The notes: generated from the letters alone by a model not told the origin. DNA of 64,000 nucleotides from Actimicrobium antarcticum (GCF_039536745.1 NZ_BAAAZE010000002.1:1-64000); one strand, 5' to 3'; positions 25,596 through 34,924 are shown, counted from the first letter of the stretch. Translations and numbers: made by a program.

Positions 25596-26690
25596 ATGAC
25601 CATACCGGCTGCCGATCTGGCTGCACTAGCGTTGACGATCAAGGCCTGGGGGCGCGAGCTCGGCTTTGGCGACCTGCGCATTACCGATATCGATCTGCAG
25701 CATGCCGAGGCAGGATTGCTGGCATGGCTGGCTGCGGGCTATCACGGTGAGATGGATTATATGGCAGCCCATGGCCTGAAACGCGCGCGGCCGGCCGAGC
25801 TGGTGCCGGGCACCTTGCGGGTGATCACGGCGCGCATGGATTATCTGCCGGGTGCAACCGCTGATGACTGGCGCGAGCGCGAAGTCCAGCGCCAGACCGA
25901 TCCGGGCGCGGCGGTGATCTCGGTGTATGCACGTGGTCGCGATTATCACAAGGTCCTGCGCGCCCGACTGCAGCAGCTGGCCTCGCGCATCAGCACTGAA
26001 ATCGGTGACTTCGGCTACCGCGTCTTCACCGATTCCGCACCGGTGATGGAGGTCGAACTGGCGACCAAAGCCGGTTTGGGATGGCGCGGCAAACACACGT
26101 TGCTGCTCAATCGCGATGCCGGGTCGATGTTCTTTCTCGGCGAATTATTGACCGACTTGCCGCTGCCGGTGGATGCACCGGTGACTGCGCACTGTGGCCA
26201 GTGCAGCGCCTGTATCACGGTCTGTCCGACCCAGGCCATCATCGGGCCGTATCAGCTCGATGCGCGGCGCTGCATTTCGTATCTGACCATCGAGCTCAAA
26301 GGCAGTATCCCGGTGGACCTGCGGCCGCTGATCGGCAACCGGGTCTATGGCTGTGATGATTGCCAGACCGTCTGCCCGTGGAACAAATTCGCGCAGCTGG
26401 CTGTGCTGCCGGATTTCGATGTGCGGCATGGGCTGGATGCGGCCAGCCTGATCACGCTGTTCGGCTGGAGCGACGAGGAATTCAACCGGCGCATGGAGGG
26501 CAGTGCGATCCGCCGTATCGGGCATGAGCGCTGGCTGCGCAATATGGCGGTGGGGTTGGGGAATGCATTACGGGCCGGCGCGTCGGCCGGGCCGATCGTG
26601 GCGGCGCTGCAGGGGCGGGCTGAGCATGCCTCCGGGCTGGTGCGGGAGCATGTGGTTTGGGCGCTGGCGCAGGGGATTGGTGGTGGTTGA
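25596..26690 (+). CDS. queG: Epoxyqueuosine reductase QueG
   Basis: A 364-residue cobalamin-dependent enzyme that reduces epoxyqueuosine to queuosine in tRNA. I use the ATG at 25596 ('MTIPAADLAALALTIKAWG'), since the longer frame to 25107 would be antisense to tsaE. Two ferredoxin-type 4Fe-4S motifs are present: 'CGQCSACITVCPTQAI' and 'GCDDCQTVCPWN'. The N-terminal catalytic domain has 'RYDYLP'-like 'ITARMDYLPG' and 'DSAPVMEVELATKAGLGWRG'. The last 48 bp are duplicated at 27777-27824 on the far side of the palindromic element, yet this gene copy ends normally. Confidence 0.95.
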   Translation: MTIPAADLAALALTIKAWGRELGFGDLRITDIDLQHAEAGLLAWLAAGYHGEMDYMAAHGLKRARPAELVPGTLRVITARMDYLPGATADDWREREVQRQTDPGAAVISVYARGRDYHKVLRARLQQLASRISTEIGDFGYRVFTDSAPVMEVELATKAGLGWRGKHTLLLNRDAGSMFFLGELLTDLPLPVDAPVTAHCGQCSACITVCPTQAIIGPYQLDARRCISYLTIELKGSIPVDLRPLIGNRVYGCDDCQTVCPWNKFAQLAVLPDFDVRHGLDAASLITLFGWSDEEFNRRMEGSAIRRIGHERWLRNMAVGLGNALRAGASAGPIVAALQGRAEHASGLVREHVVWALAQGIGGG

Positions 26691-26738
26691 CCGTTCGGCT
26701 TCGGATCAATGCAACGCCGCCAGCCGCAGCGGCAACGT
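26643..26738 (+). repeat. 96-bp direct repeat, left copy (queG 3' end plus AEC 3' end)
   Basis: Matches 27777-27872 with about three mismatches at a constant offset of 1134 bp. It contains the last 48 bp of queG, the 15-bp spacer and ~33 bp of the 3' end of the convergent permease gene (the TCA stop at 26706). The ancestral junction was therefore copied on both sides of the palindromic element. Confidence 0.95.
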
Positions 26739-27776
26739 GCCCGCCTGCGTCAGGTTCCTTTGCTGGTCGCCACGATGCGCGGTCTGTGGTCTGCGATAGC
26801 TAAAACGGGTTGCGCTCCGTGGAACCAAGCCGGGTGCGGCCCGGCAGCCGGTTCTTTGCGTAGCGGCGTTGCGGCCTTGGGTCGTAGGTTGGGCTGCGAA
26901 GCCCAACATGCGTCACGTTGCTTTGCGGGTCGCGACGACGCGCGGTCTGCGGTGGCTAAAACGGGTTGCGCTCCGTTGATGCAGGCCGGGTGCGGCCCGG
27001 CAGCCGCTCACTTTTTTTGCTTCGCCAAATAAAGTAAGCAAAAAAAGGCGACCGCCAGACCGCTGCCCTGCGGGTTCCCAAATACCGTGCCCGGTCAGGG
27101 GGAGGGCCGCAAACTCGCTACGCTCAGACAGTGCGGCCCTCTTATCCCCTGCCCGGACACGGTATTTGGCAGTGGCCTTTTATGCGGAATTCAAGGTCAA
27201 AACCAAGCCCAGCCTTGATGATTGATTGATGGCCAGGCTCGCTTTGCGCGAGAAAGATGGCTTGTAAAAGCCTTGTAGATTTTGAGTTTGGCGTTGGTTT
27301 TGATGTTGGATTTGATGTTGGTTTTGATGTTGGTTTTGACGTTGGTTTTGACGTTGGTTTTGAACTCGATGTCGATCCCGACGAGGAAGTTTTCTCGCGC
27401 AAAGCGAGCCTGGCCATCAACCAATCTCCAAGGCTGGGCTTGGTTTTGACGTTGAATTCCGCATAAAAAGGCCGCTGCCAAAAATCGGGTACGGTAAGAG
27501 GATCAGAAGCCCGCACTGTCTGAGCGCAGCGAGTTTGCGGGCTTCCCTCTTGCCGTACCCGGTTTTTGGGAACCCGCAGGGCAGCGGTCTTGCGGTCGCC
27601 TTTTTCTTGGTTACTGCTTTTTGGCGAAGCAAAAAGAAGTGACCGGCTGCCGGGCCGCACCCGGCTTGGCACCACGGAGCAACAACCGTTTTAGCTACCG
27701 CAGACCGCGCGTCGTGGCGACCCGCAAAGCAACCTGACGCATGTTGGGCTTCGCAGCCCAACCTACGACGCTGTTC
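26739..27776. repeat. Long near-palindromic element, copy A
   Basis: About 1.04 kb of non-coding sequence made of two inverted arms around a 12-bp minisatellite. Left-arm landmarks (for example CCTGCGGGTTCCCAAATACC, GCGGAATTCAAGGTCAAAAC, CGCTTTGCGCGAGAAA) recur inverted in the right arm as GGTTTTTGGGAACCCGCAGG, GTTGAATTCCGCATA and TTTCTCGCGCAAAGCG. The outer part holds GTAGGTTGGGCTGCGAAGCC-type hairpins. No transposase or credible gene is present; the small frames encode only repeat translations. It sits exactly between convergent queG and the permease gene. A second copy is at 62064-63288. Confidence 0.9.
27290..27361 (+). repeat. 12-bp minisatellite at the centre of element A (6 units)
   Basis: Six units of G-A-Y-GTTGGTTTT (consensus GACGTTGGTTTT), with the first three units more diverged (GGCGTTGGTTTT, GATGTTGGATTT). 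Being 12 bp, they give Val-Gly-Phe-Asp repeats on the plus strand and Lys-Thr-Asn-Val on the minus strand. They are more likely a DNA repeat than a protein. Confidence 0.95.
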
Positions 27777-27872
27777 CGGGAGCATGTGGTTTGGGCGCTG
27801 GCGCAGGGGATTGGTGGTGGTTGACCGTTCGGCTTCGGATCAATGCAGCGCCGCCAGCCACAGCGGCAAGGT
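27777..27872 (+). repeat. 96-bp direct repeat, right copy
   Basis: Second copy of 26643-26738. It contains a fragment of the queG 3' end with its stop (27822-27824) followed by the true 3' end of the permease gene. Confidence 0.95.
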
Positions 27873-28730
27873 CACCACCGAAATCAGCGTCCCCGCCGAA
27901 ATCAGGAATGCAACGAACGGTCCGTTGCCGCCCATCCGCGCCGCCAGCACATACGCGCTAGAGGCCGTCGGCAGGGCGCTGAACATGACGGCGATCTGCA
28001 GTTGCAGCGGCGGCAAGCCGAGCAGCACTCCCAGCAACCATGCCATGGATGGCAGTACCAGCAATTTGATGGCGATGAAATACGCTGCCATTCCTTTGGC
28101 TTCGTGCAAGCCGGATAGACGCAAGCCGGCGCCGACCGCAATCAGCCCGATGGCGATGGCCGCATTGCCGATGCGCGACAGGGTGGCGCCGAGCACCTCC
28201 GGTATCGGGACACCCAGCAAGTTGCAAAGCACGCCAAACACCGTCGCCAGCAGCAGCGGGTTGCGCACCAGCGCTTGCAACAGCCCACCGTTGCGATGCA
28301 CCAGCGCGTGAACGGCTGCCAGATTGCACAGTGGCACCGCAAAACCGATGATCAGCGCCATCAAGGCAGTGCCTGATTCACCGCCCAGTCGTGACGCAAT
28401 CGCCAGCGCGATGTAGGAGTTGAAACGGAAGGCGGTCTGTACGCCGGACTCGAACAGCATCGGTCCCGGACGAAACAGCGGTTTGGCCAGCCAGCCGAAG
28501 GCAATTCCGATGAACGTCGTGGCAAGCGCGACCTGCAACAATTTGCCGGTGCTGGCAAAGTCGAGCGGTGCGCGTGCAGTGGCGTAAAACAGCAGGCAGG
28601 GGAAGAGGACGTAATAGACCAGTTTTTCGAGGCCGCTCCAGAATGCGGCGTCCCAGTCCGTAAATCGAAACAGCAGGGCACCCAGCAGGATCAGAGTGAA
28701 GTCGGGCAACAGCAGGAAGGCAAGCGACAT
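27840..28730 (-). CDS. AEC (auxin efflux carrier-type) permease
   Basis: A 296-residue inner-membrane protein with about ten hydrophobic segments in the two inverted halves typical of the auxin efflux carrier / BASS-like fold. Examples are 'LVYYVLFPCLLFYATARAPL' in the first half and 'AIGLIAVGAGLRL' and 'VMFSALPTASSAYVLAARMG' in the second. Bacterial AEC proteins export or import small carboxylates such as malate or malonate, but the substrate cannot be told from sequence. It follows dctR by 95 bp on the same strand, so a link to dicarboxylate handling is plausible. Its 3' end is duplicated at 26706-26738. Confidence 0.88.
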   Translation of the reverse strand: MSLAFLLLPDFTLILLGALLFRFTDWDAAFWSGLEKLVYYVLFPCLLFYATARAPLDFASTGKLLQVALATTFIGIAFGWLAKPLFRPGPMLFESGVQTAFRFNSYIALAIASRLGGESGTALMALIIGFAVPLCNLAAVHALVHRNGGLLQALVRNPLLLATVFGVLCNLLGVPIPEVLGATLSRIGNAAIAIGLIAVGAGLRLSGLHEAKGMAAYFIAIKLLVLPSMAWLLGVLLGLPPLQLQIAVMFSALPTASSAYVLAARMGGNGPFVAFLISAGTLISVVTLPLWLAALH

Positions 28731-28825
28731 GGAGGGAGCGATCAGCGGGGCAGGGTAAAAGGGGGAAACACACTGTGCATCGCCGCAAGCCGGCGGCGAT
28801 GGGGCAATGGTGGCAATGCGGAATT

Positions 28826-29413
28826 TTACTTCAGCAAGCCGGCCAGTTCGACCGCGGTCTTGACATTCATCTTGTCGAAAATATGGGCGCGGTGCACTTC
28901 TACGGTACGCATGCTGATGCCGAGTTTGTCGGCGATGACCTTGTTCATTTTTCCGATCAGAATCAGGTCCAGCACCTCGCGTTCGCGCGCCGACAAATTC
29001 GCCAGGCGCGCCTGCACCACGGCCTGGGCACCGGCCTCGCGGGAGGCGGCCAGCGCTTCCTCGACCCGGTCGATCAGCTTGTTGTCATTGAACGGTTTTT
29101 CGAAAAAATCGAAGGCGCCGCGCTTGAGGCTGTCGACCGCCATCGGCACATCGCCGTGGCCGGTCAGGAAAATTACCGGCAGCCGGTGCGTTAGCTTGCG
29201 ATTGGCCAGGATGTCGAACAGGACAGCGCCGCTGGTGTCGGGCATGCGGATATCGAGCACCACGCAATCGCCTTGTGGCGCGAACACCGCCTGATCAACG
29301 GCAGCCAGAAAGGCCGCCGCGCTCTCGTAGGTCCGGGCTTCGATGTTGCGTGTGCGTGCCAGCCAGGCCAGCGAGTCGCGGATCGCTTCTTCGTCGTCGA
29401 CTATGTGGAGCAT
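28826..29413 (-). CDS. dctR: FixJ/DctR-type response regulator
   Basis: A 195-residue two-domain regulator. The receiver has acidic 'VDDEEA', the phospho-acceptor in 'CVVLDIRMPD', Thr in 'FLTGHGD' and Lys in 'FFEKPF'. The C-terminal LuxR-type HTH is 'LSAREREVLDLILIGKMNK' followed by 'GISMRTVEVHRAHIF'. It follows the histidine kinase gene by 50 bp and should be its cognate regulator. The neighbouring divergent dctPQM TRAP genes are the likely target, as in Rhodobacter-type DctSR control of dicarboxylate uptake. Confidence 0.92.
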   Translation of the reverse strand: MLHIVDDEEAIRDSLAWLARTRNIEARTYESAAAFLAAVDQAVFAPQGDCVVLDIRMPDTSGAVLFDILANRKLTHRLPVIFLTGHGDVPMAVDSLKRGAFDFFEKPFNDNKLIDRVEEALAASREAGAQAVVQARLANLSAREREVLDLILIGKMNKVIADKLGISMRTVEVHRAHIFDKMNVKTAVELAGLLK

Positions 29414-29463
29414 GCTGTGTCCTGTCTGGTTGTCTATGGAAACGTCGGCGCTATATGGTGGGG

Positions 29464-31503
29464 CTATGCAACCCCTTGCTGGTCGGCCCCGTTGCCGGGT
29501 ACGCCGTCATCGACCATCGGTAGCGCGAACTGAAAAATCGTACCGCCGGCCGGATTGATGACATGCGTGAGCCTGCCGCCATGGAATTCGATCGCGGTAC
29601 GGCAGATGTTCAAGCCCATCCCCATGCCTTCCGCTTTGGTCGAAAAGAACGGCGAGTATAGCCGCTCTGCAACTTTTTCCGGAATGCCGTGACCGCGATC
29701 GATCACCGATACCATGATGGCCGGTTGACTGGCAGCCGTCAGGGTTCGCGTTGCCTCGATGCGCAGGACGCGGCGTTCGGGCGGTGTCTGTTGCATCGAT
29801 TCGATGGCGTTGCGGGTCAGGTTCAATAGCACTTGTTCCAGCAACACGCGGTCGCCGAGGATAGGCCCGAGACCGGCGCTGATGGCGATCTCGACGGTGG
29901 TGAAGGTGGGCTGTGCCTGCAGTGCGATCAGCGGCTCGACGCTGTCGAGTATGGCCTCGATGGTGATTGCTTCGCGCAGCGGGTCGCGTTGCTTGACGAA
30001 GGCATGCACGCTGCGAATGATCTGGCCGGCCCGCTGTGCCTGGGCGGCGGCTTTTTCGAGCGCCGGTCTGAGCAGGGTGATGCGGGCATCATCGGCACCC
30101 GCCAGCAGATTCAGCGCACCGGTGGTGTAACTGGAAATCGCGGCCAGCGGCTGGTTCAGTTCATGCGCCAGCGTCGAGGCGATCTCGCCCATGCTGGCCA
30201 TGCGCGCGCTGATCTGCAGCTGTTCCTGCTGACGGCGATTGAGTTCTTCGGCTTGCTTGCGTTCCGAGATATCGAGGATGGAACCCATCCAGCCGGTCTG
30301 TTTGCCTGCGGCGTCGCGCAGCGCCGATTCAAAGATCAGGACCGGAAACCGTTCGCCGTTGGCGCGCTGGAAAATGGTCTCGAATCCCTTTTGCGTGACG
30401 GTGCCGGCCAGCACTTCGGCAAAGCGTTTCTGGTAATCGTCCATCGCTTCCGGTGCCCAGTACGGCATCGGCGGCATCTTGCCCAATAGCTGATTGGGCG
30501 ACATGCCGACCATGTCACAGAATGCCGGATTGGCGTAAGTCACGCGCCCTGCCAGATCGCGGGCACGCATGCCGGTCACCAGCGAGTTCTCCATGGCGGT
30601 ACGAAACGTGACTTGCTCGCGCAGGGCGACTTCGGTCGCCAGGCGACGATTGATGTCGCGCCACAGTGCCCACAAACTCCAGGCCAGGCCAATCGACAAC
30701 GCAATCACCGAGCCGACCAGCAGGTTCGGCAACAGGCGTGGTGTGCCCTTGATGCTATTGGTGCGCAACGTCAGGCTCTGGCCTTTCAGATCCAGCGTGC
30801 GCAAATGGGTATAGACACCGCGACCGGGACCACCGGCAGCACGTCGCGCAATGAGCTTGTCGTCGCTGTCGAGCAGATCGACCTGATGTTCCTGCGCGAA
30901 CCACCATGGCACCATTTCATCGAGTATCGCCACTGCGGAATACGACATCACCACGGCGCCCAGATAATTTTTGCCCGCGAACAGTGGCACGACATCGTCG
31001 AGCAGGAACGACTTGGTGGTGCCGGGCACCAGCGACGGCTGGCTGTAGCGCGGCATGCGGCTGGCGGTCGCACGGGCAATCGCATCTTTGGTGGCGGCTG
31101 ACAGCTCCTGTGCCGACAGTTTGCTGCCGTCCGTGCTGACCAGCGTGTCACCGTTGGCATCGAGCCAGCGCACATGCTTGAGCTCGCGTCCGTTTTTCAG
31201 TAGGGTGGCGGCACGCTCATTGAATTTGGCGGGCAGCAGCTGACCGTCGAGAATTTCGGTGGCGATCAGCTGCAGGCTTTCGTCATTGCGGTCGAGCTGG
31301 AAGCGGATCGTCTGCTCGACCCACAAGGTATCGGCAATCAGCTGTTCCTGACGCTCATTGGCTTCCATGCGTTGCGCTTGCCATGGCAGGCCGGTCAGGA
31401 TCGCCAGAAACAGCAGCACCAGCACGACCGGCAAGACCCAGCGCCATGCCTGGCGGCGTGGCACACCGAACGGACGCAGCAGGAAAGCGGTGAATGACGA
31501 CAT
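29464..31503 (-). CDS. dctS: DctS-type PAS sensor histidine kinase
   Basis: A 679-residue membrane kinase. TM1 is 'WVLPVVLVLLFLAILTGLP' (~20-40). A ~230-residue periplasmic sensor region follows, then TM2 ('LLVGSVIALSIGLAWSLWAL', ~275-295). The cytoplasmic part has a PAS domain (~305-430), HisKA with the phospho-His in 'LAHELNQPLAAISSY' and an HATPase (N box 'NLTRNAIESM', G boxes 'DRGHGIPE' and 'GMGMGLNI'). The layout matches DctS-like kinases that sense C4-dicarboxylates outside the cell. It is transcribed away from dctP with a 138-bp shared control region (31504-31641), and with dctR downstream. Confidence 0.93.
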   Translation of the reverse strand: MSSFTAFLLRPFGVPRRQAWRWVLPVVLVLLFLAILTGLPWQAQRMEANERQEQLIADTLWVEQTIRFQLDRNDESLQLIATEILDGQLLPAKFNERAATLLKNGRELKHVRWLDANGDTLVSTDGSKLSAQELSAATKDAIARATASRMPRYSQPSLVPGTTKSFLLDDVVPLFAGKNYLGAVVMSYSAVAILDEMVPWWFAQEHQVDLLDSDDKLIARRAAGGPGRGVYTHLRTLDLKGQSLTLRTNSIKGTPRLLPNLLVGSVIALSIGLAWSLWALWRDINRRLATEVALREQVTFRTAMENSLVTGMRARDLAGRVTYANPAFCDMVGMSPNQLLGKMPPMPYWAPEAMDDYQKRFAEVLAGTVTQKGFETIFQRANGERFPVLIFESALRDAAGKQTGWMGSILDISERKQAEELNRRQQEQLQISARMASMGEIASTLAHELNQPLAAISSYTTGALNLLAGADDARITLLRPALEKAAAQAQRAGQIIRSVHAFVKQRDPLREAITIEAILDSVEPLIALQAQPTFTTVEIAISAGLGPILGDRVLLEQVLLNLTRNAIESMQQTPPERRVLRIEATRTLTAASQPAIMVSVIDRGHGIPEKVAERLYSPFFSTKAEGMGMGLNICRTAIEFHGGRLTHVINPAGGTIFQFALPMVDDGVPGNGADQQGVA

Positions 31504-31641
31504 GGGCAGCCCGAGAAAATGAGGTTTTCAGTGTAGCCGACAGGCATGTCAGATTGTGGTTATCCACACTTGTTTGCAATCGAGTGGCTCAGGACAATAC
31601 GCACACAAAACAGTGCAACCAAACAAACAACGGAGATCTTC

Positions 31642-32646
31642 ATGAAATTACGTCGCCTGATCCTCGCCTTGTCAGCCGCTACCCTGCTGACCGGCACCGC
31701 CTTCGCGCAAACCCCGATTGTCATCAAGTTCAGCCACGTGGTCGCCAACGACACGCCAAAAGGCAAAGCCGCCGAGCGTTTCAAGGAACTGGCCGAACAA
31801 TCCCTCAAGGGTCGCGTCAAGATCGAGCTGTATCCGAACAGCACGCTGTACAAGGACAAGGAAGAACTCGAAGCCCTGCAGCTTGGCGCGGTACAGATGC
31901 TGGCCCCGTCGCTGGCCAAGTTCGGTCCGCTCGGCGTGAAAGAATTCGAAGTCTTCGACTTGCCGTATATTTTTCCGGGCAAGGACGTGCTGTATCGCGT
32001 GACCGAAGGCCCGATCGGCAAGGAACTGCTCAAGAAGCTCGAACCCAAAGGCATCACCGGACTGGCCTATTGGGATAATGGCTTCAAGGTCATGTCGGCC
32101 AACAAGCCACTGAAAACCCCGGCCGATTTCAAGGGTCTGAAAATGCGTATCCAGTCGTCCAAAGTGCTGGATGCCGAAATGCGCGCACTGGGTGCCAACC
32201 CGCAAGTGCTGGCATTCTCCGAGGTGTACCAGGCCTTGCAGACCGGCGTGGTGGACGGCACCGAGAACCCGCCATCGAACCTCTACACCCAGAAAATGCA
32301 TGAAGTGCAATCCAACGTGACGGTGTCCAATCACGGTTACCTGGGCTATGCCGTCATCGTCAACAAGAAGTTCTGGGATGGCTTGCCGGCGGACATACGT
32401 ACCGGTCTTGAAGTGGCCATGAAAGATGCCACCAAATACGCCAATGCCATCGCGCAGCAAGAGAACGACAAGGCGCTCGAAGCGGTACGCAAAACCGGCA
32501 AGACTGCAGTCTACGTCCTGAACGACAAGGAAAAAGCCGAATGGCGCAAGGCCTTGCTGCCGGTCCAGAAAGACATGGAGTCGCGCATCGGCAAGGACCT
32601 GATCAGTGCGGTGGGAAAGGAAGCCACGGCACTCGGTTATAAATAA
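31642..32646 (+). CDS. dctP: TRAP dicarboxylate transporter substrate-binding protein DctP
   Basis: A 334-residue periplasmic protein. A cleavable signal peptide ('LRRLILALSAATLLTGTAFA') precedes 'QTPIVIKFSHVVANDTPKG'. Typical DctP motifs are 'KGRVKIELYPNSTLYKDKEE' and 'GLKMRIQSSKVLDAEM', whose Arg binds the substrate carboxylate, plus 'VVDGTENPPSNLY'. Start at the ATG at 31642 with CGGAGA upstream; the frame opening at 31546 has no support. It delivers C4-dicarboxylates to the DctQM membrane complex encoded next. Confidence 0.96.
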   Translation: MKLRRLILALSAATLLTGTAFAQTPIVIKFSHVVANDTPKGKAAERFKELAEQSLKGRVKIELYPNSTLYKDKEELEALQLGAVQMLAPSLAKFGPLGVKEFEVFDLPYIFPGKDVLYRVTEGPIGKELLKKLEPKGITGLAYWDNGFKVMSANKPLKTPADFKGLKMRIQSSKVLDAEMRALGANPQVLAFSEVYQALQTGVVDGTENPPSNLYTQKMHEVQSNVTVSNHGYLGYAVIVNKKFWDGLPADIRTGLEVAMKDATKYANAIAQQENDKALEAVRKTGKTAVYVLNDKEKAEWRKALLPVQKDMESRIGKDLISAVGKEATALGYK

Positions 32647-32759
32647 TTATCGGTAGTCCTTCATTGCAATAACACCGCACGGGCAGGGCCTCACCGTGCC
32701 CCGCGGTGGCTTCGTCAGCGCTTCACAATCAAAAAATCATCCTTCAGGGAGAACCCCCC

Positions 32760-33323
32760 ATGAAATTCCTCGACCATCTCGAAGAGTGGTTGATCGCCAC
32801 CCTGATGGCCAGTGCCACCGTGATCATCTTTGTCGCCGTGGTGCATCGCTATCTGTCGGGCTTGCCGATTCCGGTAGTACAGGATGCACTGATCCGCATC
32901 AACACCAGCTGGGCGCAAGAACTCTGTATCTACATGTTCGTCTGGATGGCCAAATTTGGCGCCGCCTATGGCGTGCGGACCGGCATCCACGTCGGTGTCG
33001 ATGTCCTGATCAATCAACTCAATACGCCGTGGCGTAACAAATTCGTGATTTTCGGCTTGCTGGCCGGCGCGACATTTACCGGCATCGTTGGCACGCTGGG
33101 CGCGAGCTTCGTGTACCAGATCGCGCAGCATTCGAGTACGTCCGAAGTGCTCGAAATACCGATGTGGATGGTCTACATGGCGGTTCCGCTCGGGTCGTAT
33201 CTGATGTCGTTCCGTTTCCTGCAAGTGACCTGGGCGTTCGTGCGTACCGGCGAATTACCCAAGCATGACCATTCGTTTGTCGAAGGTCTCGATGAAGAAG
33301 TAGCCGCTGGAGGCAAGGCATGA
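32760..33323 (+). CDS. dctQ: TRAP transporter small permease DctQ
   Basis: A 187-residue protein with four hydrophobic helices. The first is 'EEWLIATLMASATVIIFVAV', and the conserved 'SWAQELCIYMFVWMAKFGAA' helix pair follows. The ATG at 32760 follows CAGGGAGAACC. It is the small integral subunit that pairs with DctM. Its stop overlaps the dctM start (ATGA). A 113-bp gap separates it from dctP, common for TRAP operons where the binding protein is made in excess. Confidence 0.94.
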   Translation: MKFLDHLEEWLIATLMASATVIIFVAVVHRYLSGLPIPVVQDALIRINTSWAQELCIYMFVWMAKFGAAYGVRTGIHVGVDVLINQLNTPWRNKFVIFGLLAGATFTGIVGTLGASFVYQIAQHSSTSEVLEIPMWMVYMAVPLGSYLMSFRFLQVTWAFVRTGELPKHDHSFVEGLDEEVAAGGKA

Positions 33324-34600
33324 ATGCATTGATTATTTTTGTCCTGCTGTTCACGCTGATGCTGACCGGCATGCCGATTTCGATTTCGCTCGGACTGACG
33401 GTATTGACGTTCCTGTTCACCATGACCGATGTGCCGATCGAATCGGTGGCGCTGAAGCTGTTCACCGGGATCGAGAAGTTCGAGATCATGGCGATTCCGT
33501 TTTTTATTCTGGCCGGTAATTTCCTGACCCATGGCGGCGTGGCGCGCCGCATGATCAACTTCGCTTCGTCGATGGTAGGACACTGGCATGGCGGTCTGGC
33601 ATTGGCCGGCGTACTGGCCTGTGCGTTGTTCGCCGCAGTCTCGGGGTCGTCGCCTGCCACCGTGGTGGCGATTGGCTCGATCATCTTGCCGGCCATGGTG
33701 CGGCAAGGCTATCCGAAGGGTTTCGGCGCTGGTGTCATTACCACGTCCGGCGCACTCGGCATCCTGATCCCGCCATCGATCGTGATGGTGATGTACTCGG
33801 TCTCGACCAATACCTCGGTCGGAAAATTGTTCATGGCCGGTGTGATTCCGGGACTGATGCTGGCGTTTTTCCTGGGCCTGACCACCTGGTATCTGGCGCG
33901 CAAGCACAACTATCCGAAGCTGCCAAAAGCCAACTGGGCCGAGCGCGGCGCGGCGTTCCGCAAGAGCGCCTGGGGCTTGCTGCTGATCGTCATCGTCATG
34001 GGCGGTATCTACAGCGGCAAGTTCACGCCAACCGAAGCCGCAGCGATGGCAGCGGTCTATGCGTTCGTGATTGCGGTCTTTGTCTATAAGGACATGACGC
34101 TCAAGCAGGTTCCCAAAGTCCTGCTGGATTCGGCGGCGATGTCGGCGATGCTGCTCTACATCATCACGAACGCGGTGCTGTTCTCGTTCCTCATCACCAG
34201 CGAGAACATTCCTCAGGCAATGGCGAGCGTGATCACGGACATGGGCATGGGGCCGATCAGTTTTCTGCTGGTGGTGAATGTCTTGCTGCTGATGGCAGGC
34301 AATGTGATGGAGCCCTCATCGATCGTGTTGATCATGGCGCCTATCCTGTTCCCGGTGGCCATGAAGTTGGGTATCGATCCGGTGCACTTCGGTATTTTGA
34401 TTGTGGTCAACATGGAAGTCGGCATGTGTCATCCACCGGTGGGCCTGAATTTGTACGTGGCTTCGGGGATTACCAAGATGGGCATTACCGAACTGACGAT
34501 CGCCGTCTGGCCGTGGTTGCTGACCATGCTGGCCTTCCTCGGACTGGTCACGTACGTGCCTGCAATTTCGTTGTGGTTGCCCAATCTGGTCTACAACTGA
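33320..34600 (+). CDS. dctM: TRAP transporter large permease DctM
   Basis: A 426-residue protein with about twelve membrane segments. It has the DctM signatures 'GMPISISLGLTVLTFLF', 'IPFFILAGNFLTHGGVARRM' and 'SGSSPATVVAIGSIILPAM', and also 'ILIPPSIVMVMYS' and 'MEVGMCHPPVGLNLYVASGI'. It forms the Na+-coupled transport channel of the TRAP system. With dctP and dctQ it makes a full set, facing the dctSR regulators. Confidence 0.96.
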   Translation: MNALIIFVLLFTLMLTGMPISISLGLTVLTFLFTMTDVPIESVALKLFTGIEKFEIMAIPFFILAGNFLTHGGVARRMINFASSMVGHWHGGLALAGVLACALFAAVSGSSPATVVAIGSIILPAMVRQGYPKGFGAGVITTSGALGILIPPSIVMVMYSVSTNTSVGKLFMAGVIPGLMLAFFLGLTTWYLARKHNYPKLPKANWAERGAAFRKSAWGLLLIVIVMGGIYSGKFTPTEAAAMAAVYAFVIAVFVYKDMTLKQVPKVLLDSAAMSAMLLYIITNAVLFSFLITSENIPQAMASVITDMGMGPISFLLVVNVLLLMAGNVMEPSSIVLIMAPILFPVAMKLGIDPVHFGILIVVNMEVGMCHPPVGLNLYVASGITKMGITELTIAVWPWLLTMLAFLGLVTYVPAISLWLPNLVYN

Positions 34601-34765
34601 CAGCCGATTTTTAACTGACCTGAAAGTCATTTTTTTGAATGGAATCAAAGGTGTCGATCGTCATGAAACGCGATTTTGCATAGTGCAATATCTTGCTTGA
34701 CGCAGCATGGAAATTGTTCGAGACTGCGGGCAAGATTTGAAAATGGCAATTAAATGGTGCGCAAA

Positions 34766-34781
34766 TGGTTTTGAAATTGCA
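34766..34781 (+). promoter_or_regulatory. Sigma-54-like -24/-12 element (weak)
   Basis: TGGTTTTGAAATTGCA keeps the TGG, the TTGCA and the GG-N10-GC spacing of sigma-54 promoters but lacks the CAC after TGG. It is weaker than the three in the nitrate region, and a chance match is possible. Confidence 0.35.
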
Positions 34782-34924
34782 CCACTTTATTGCCCTTGCA
34801 GCAGAAAGTGCGCATGCAATATATGGGGTGGATGACGCAAAAAAACGGTATCGATACCGAAGTGACGAGGAGACGCGTGTTTCAATAAAGCTGTCTTAAC
34901 AGCACGGAAACACCAGCATGGTTT

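Noticed and set aside
27290..27361. Possible CRISPR array
   Set aside because: The 12-bp units are head-to-tail without spacers and there are no cas genes. The same applies to 62714-62797 and to the REP cluster at 58907-59347.
27142..27675. Small proteins with Lys-Thr-Asn-Val or Val-Gly-Phe-Asp repeats
   Set aside because: They are translations of the 12-bp minisatellite and palindrome arms. Both strands are open because the unit is a multiple of three, and the same happens at 62489-62902. No start signals or conserved non-repeat part.
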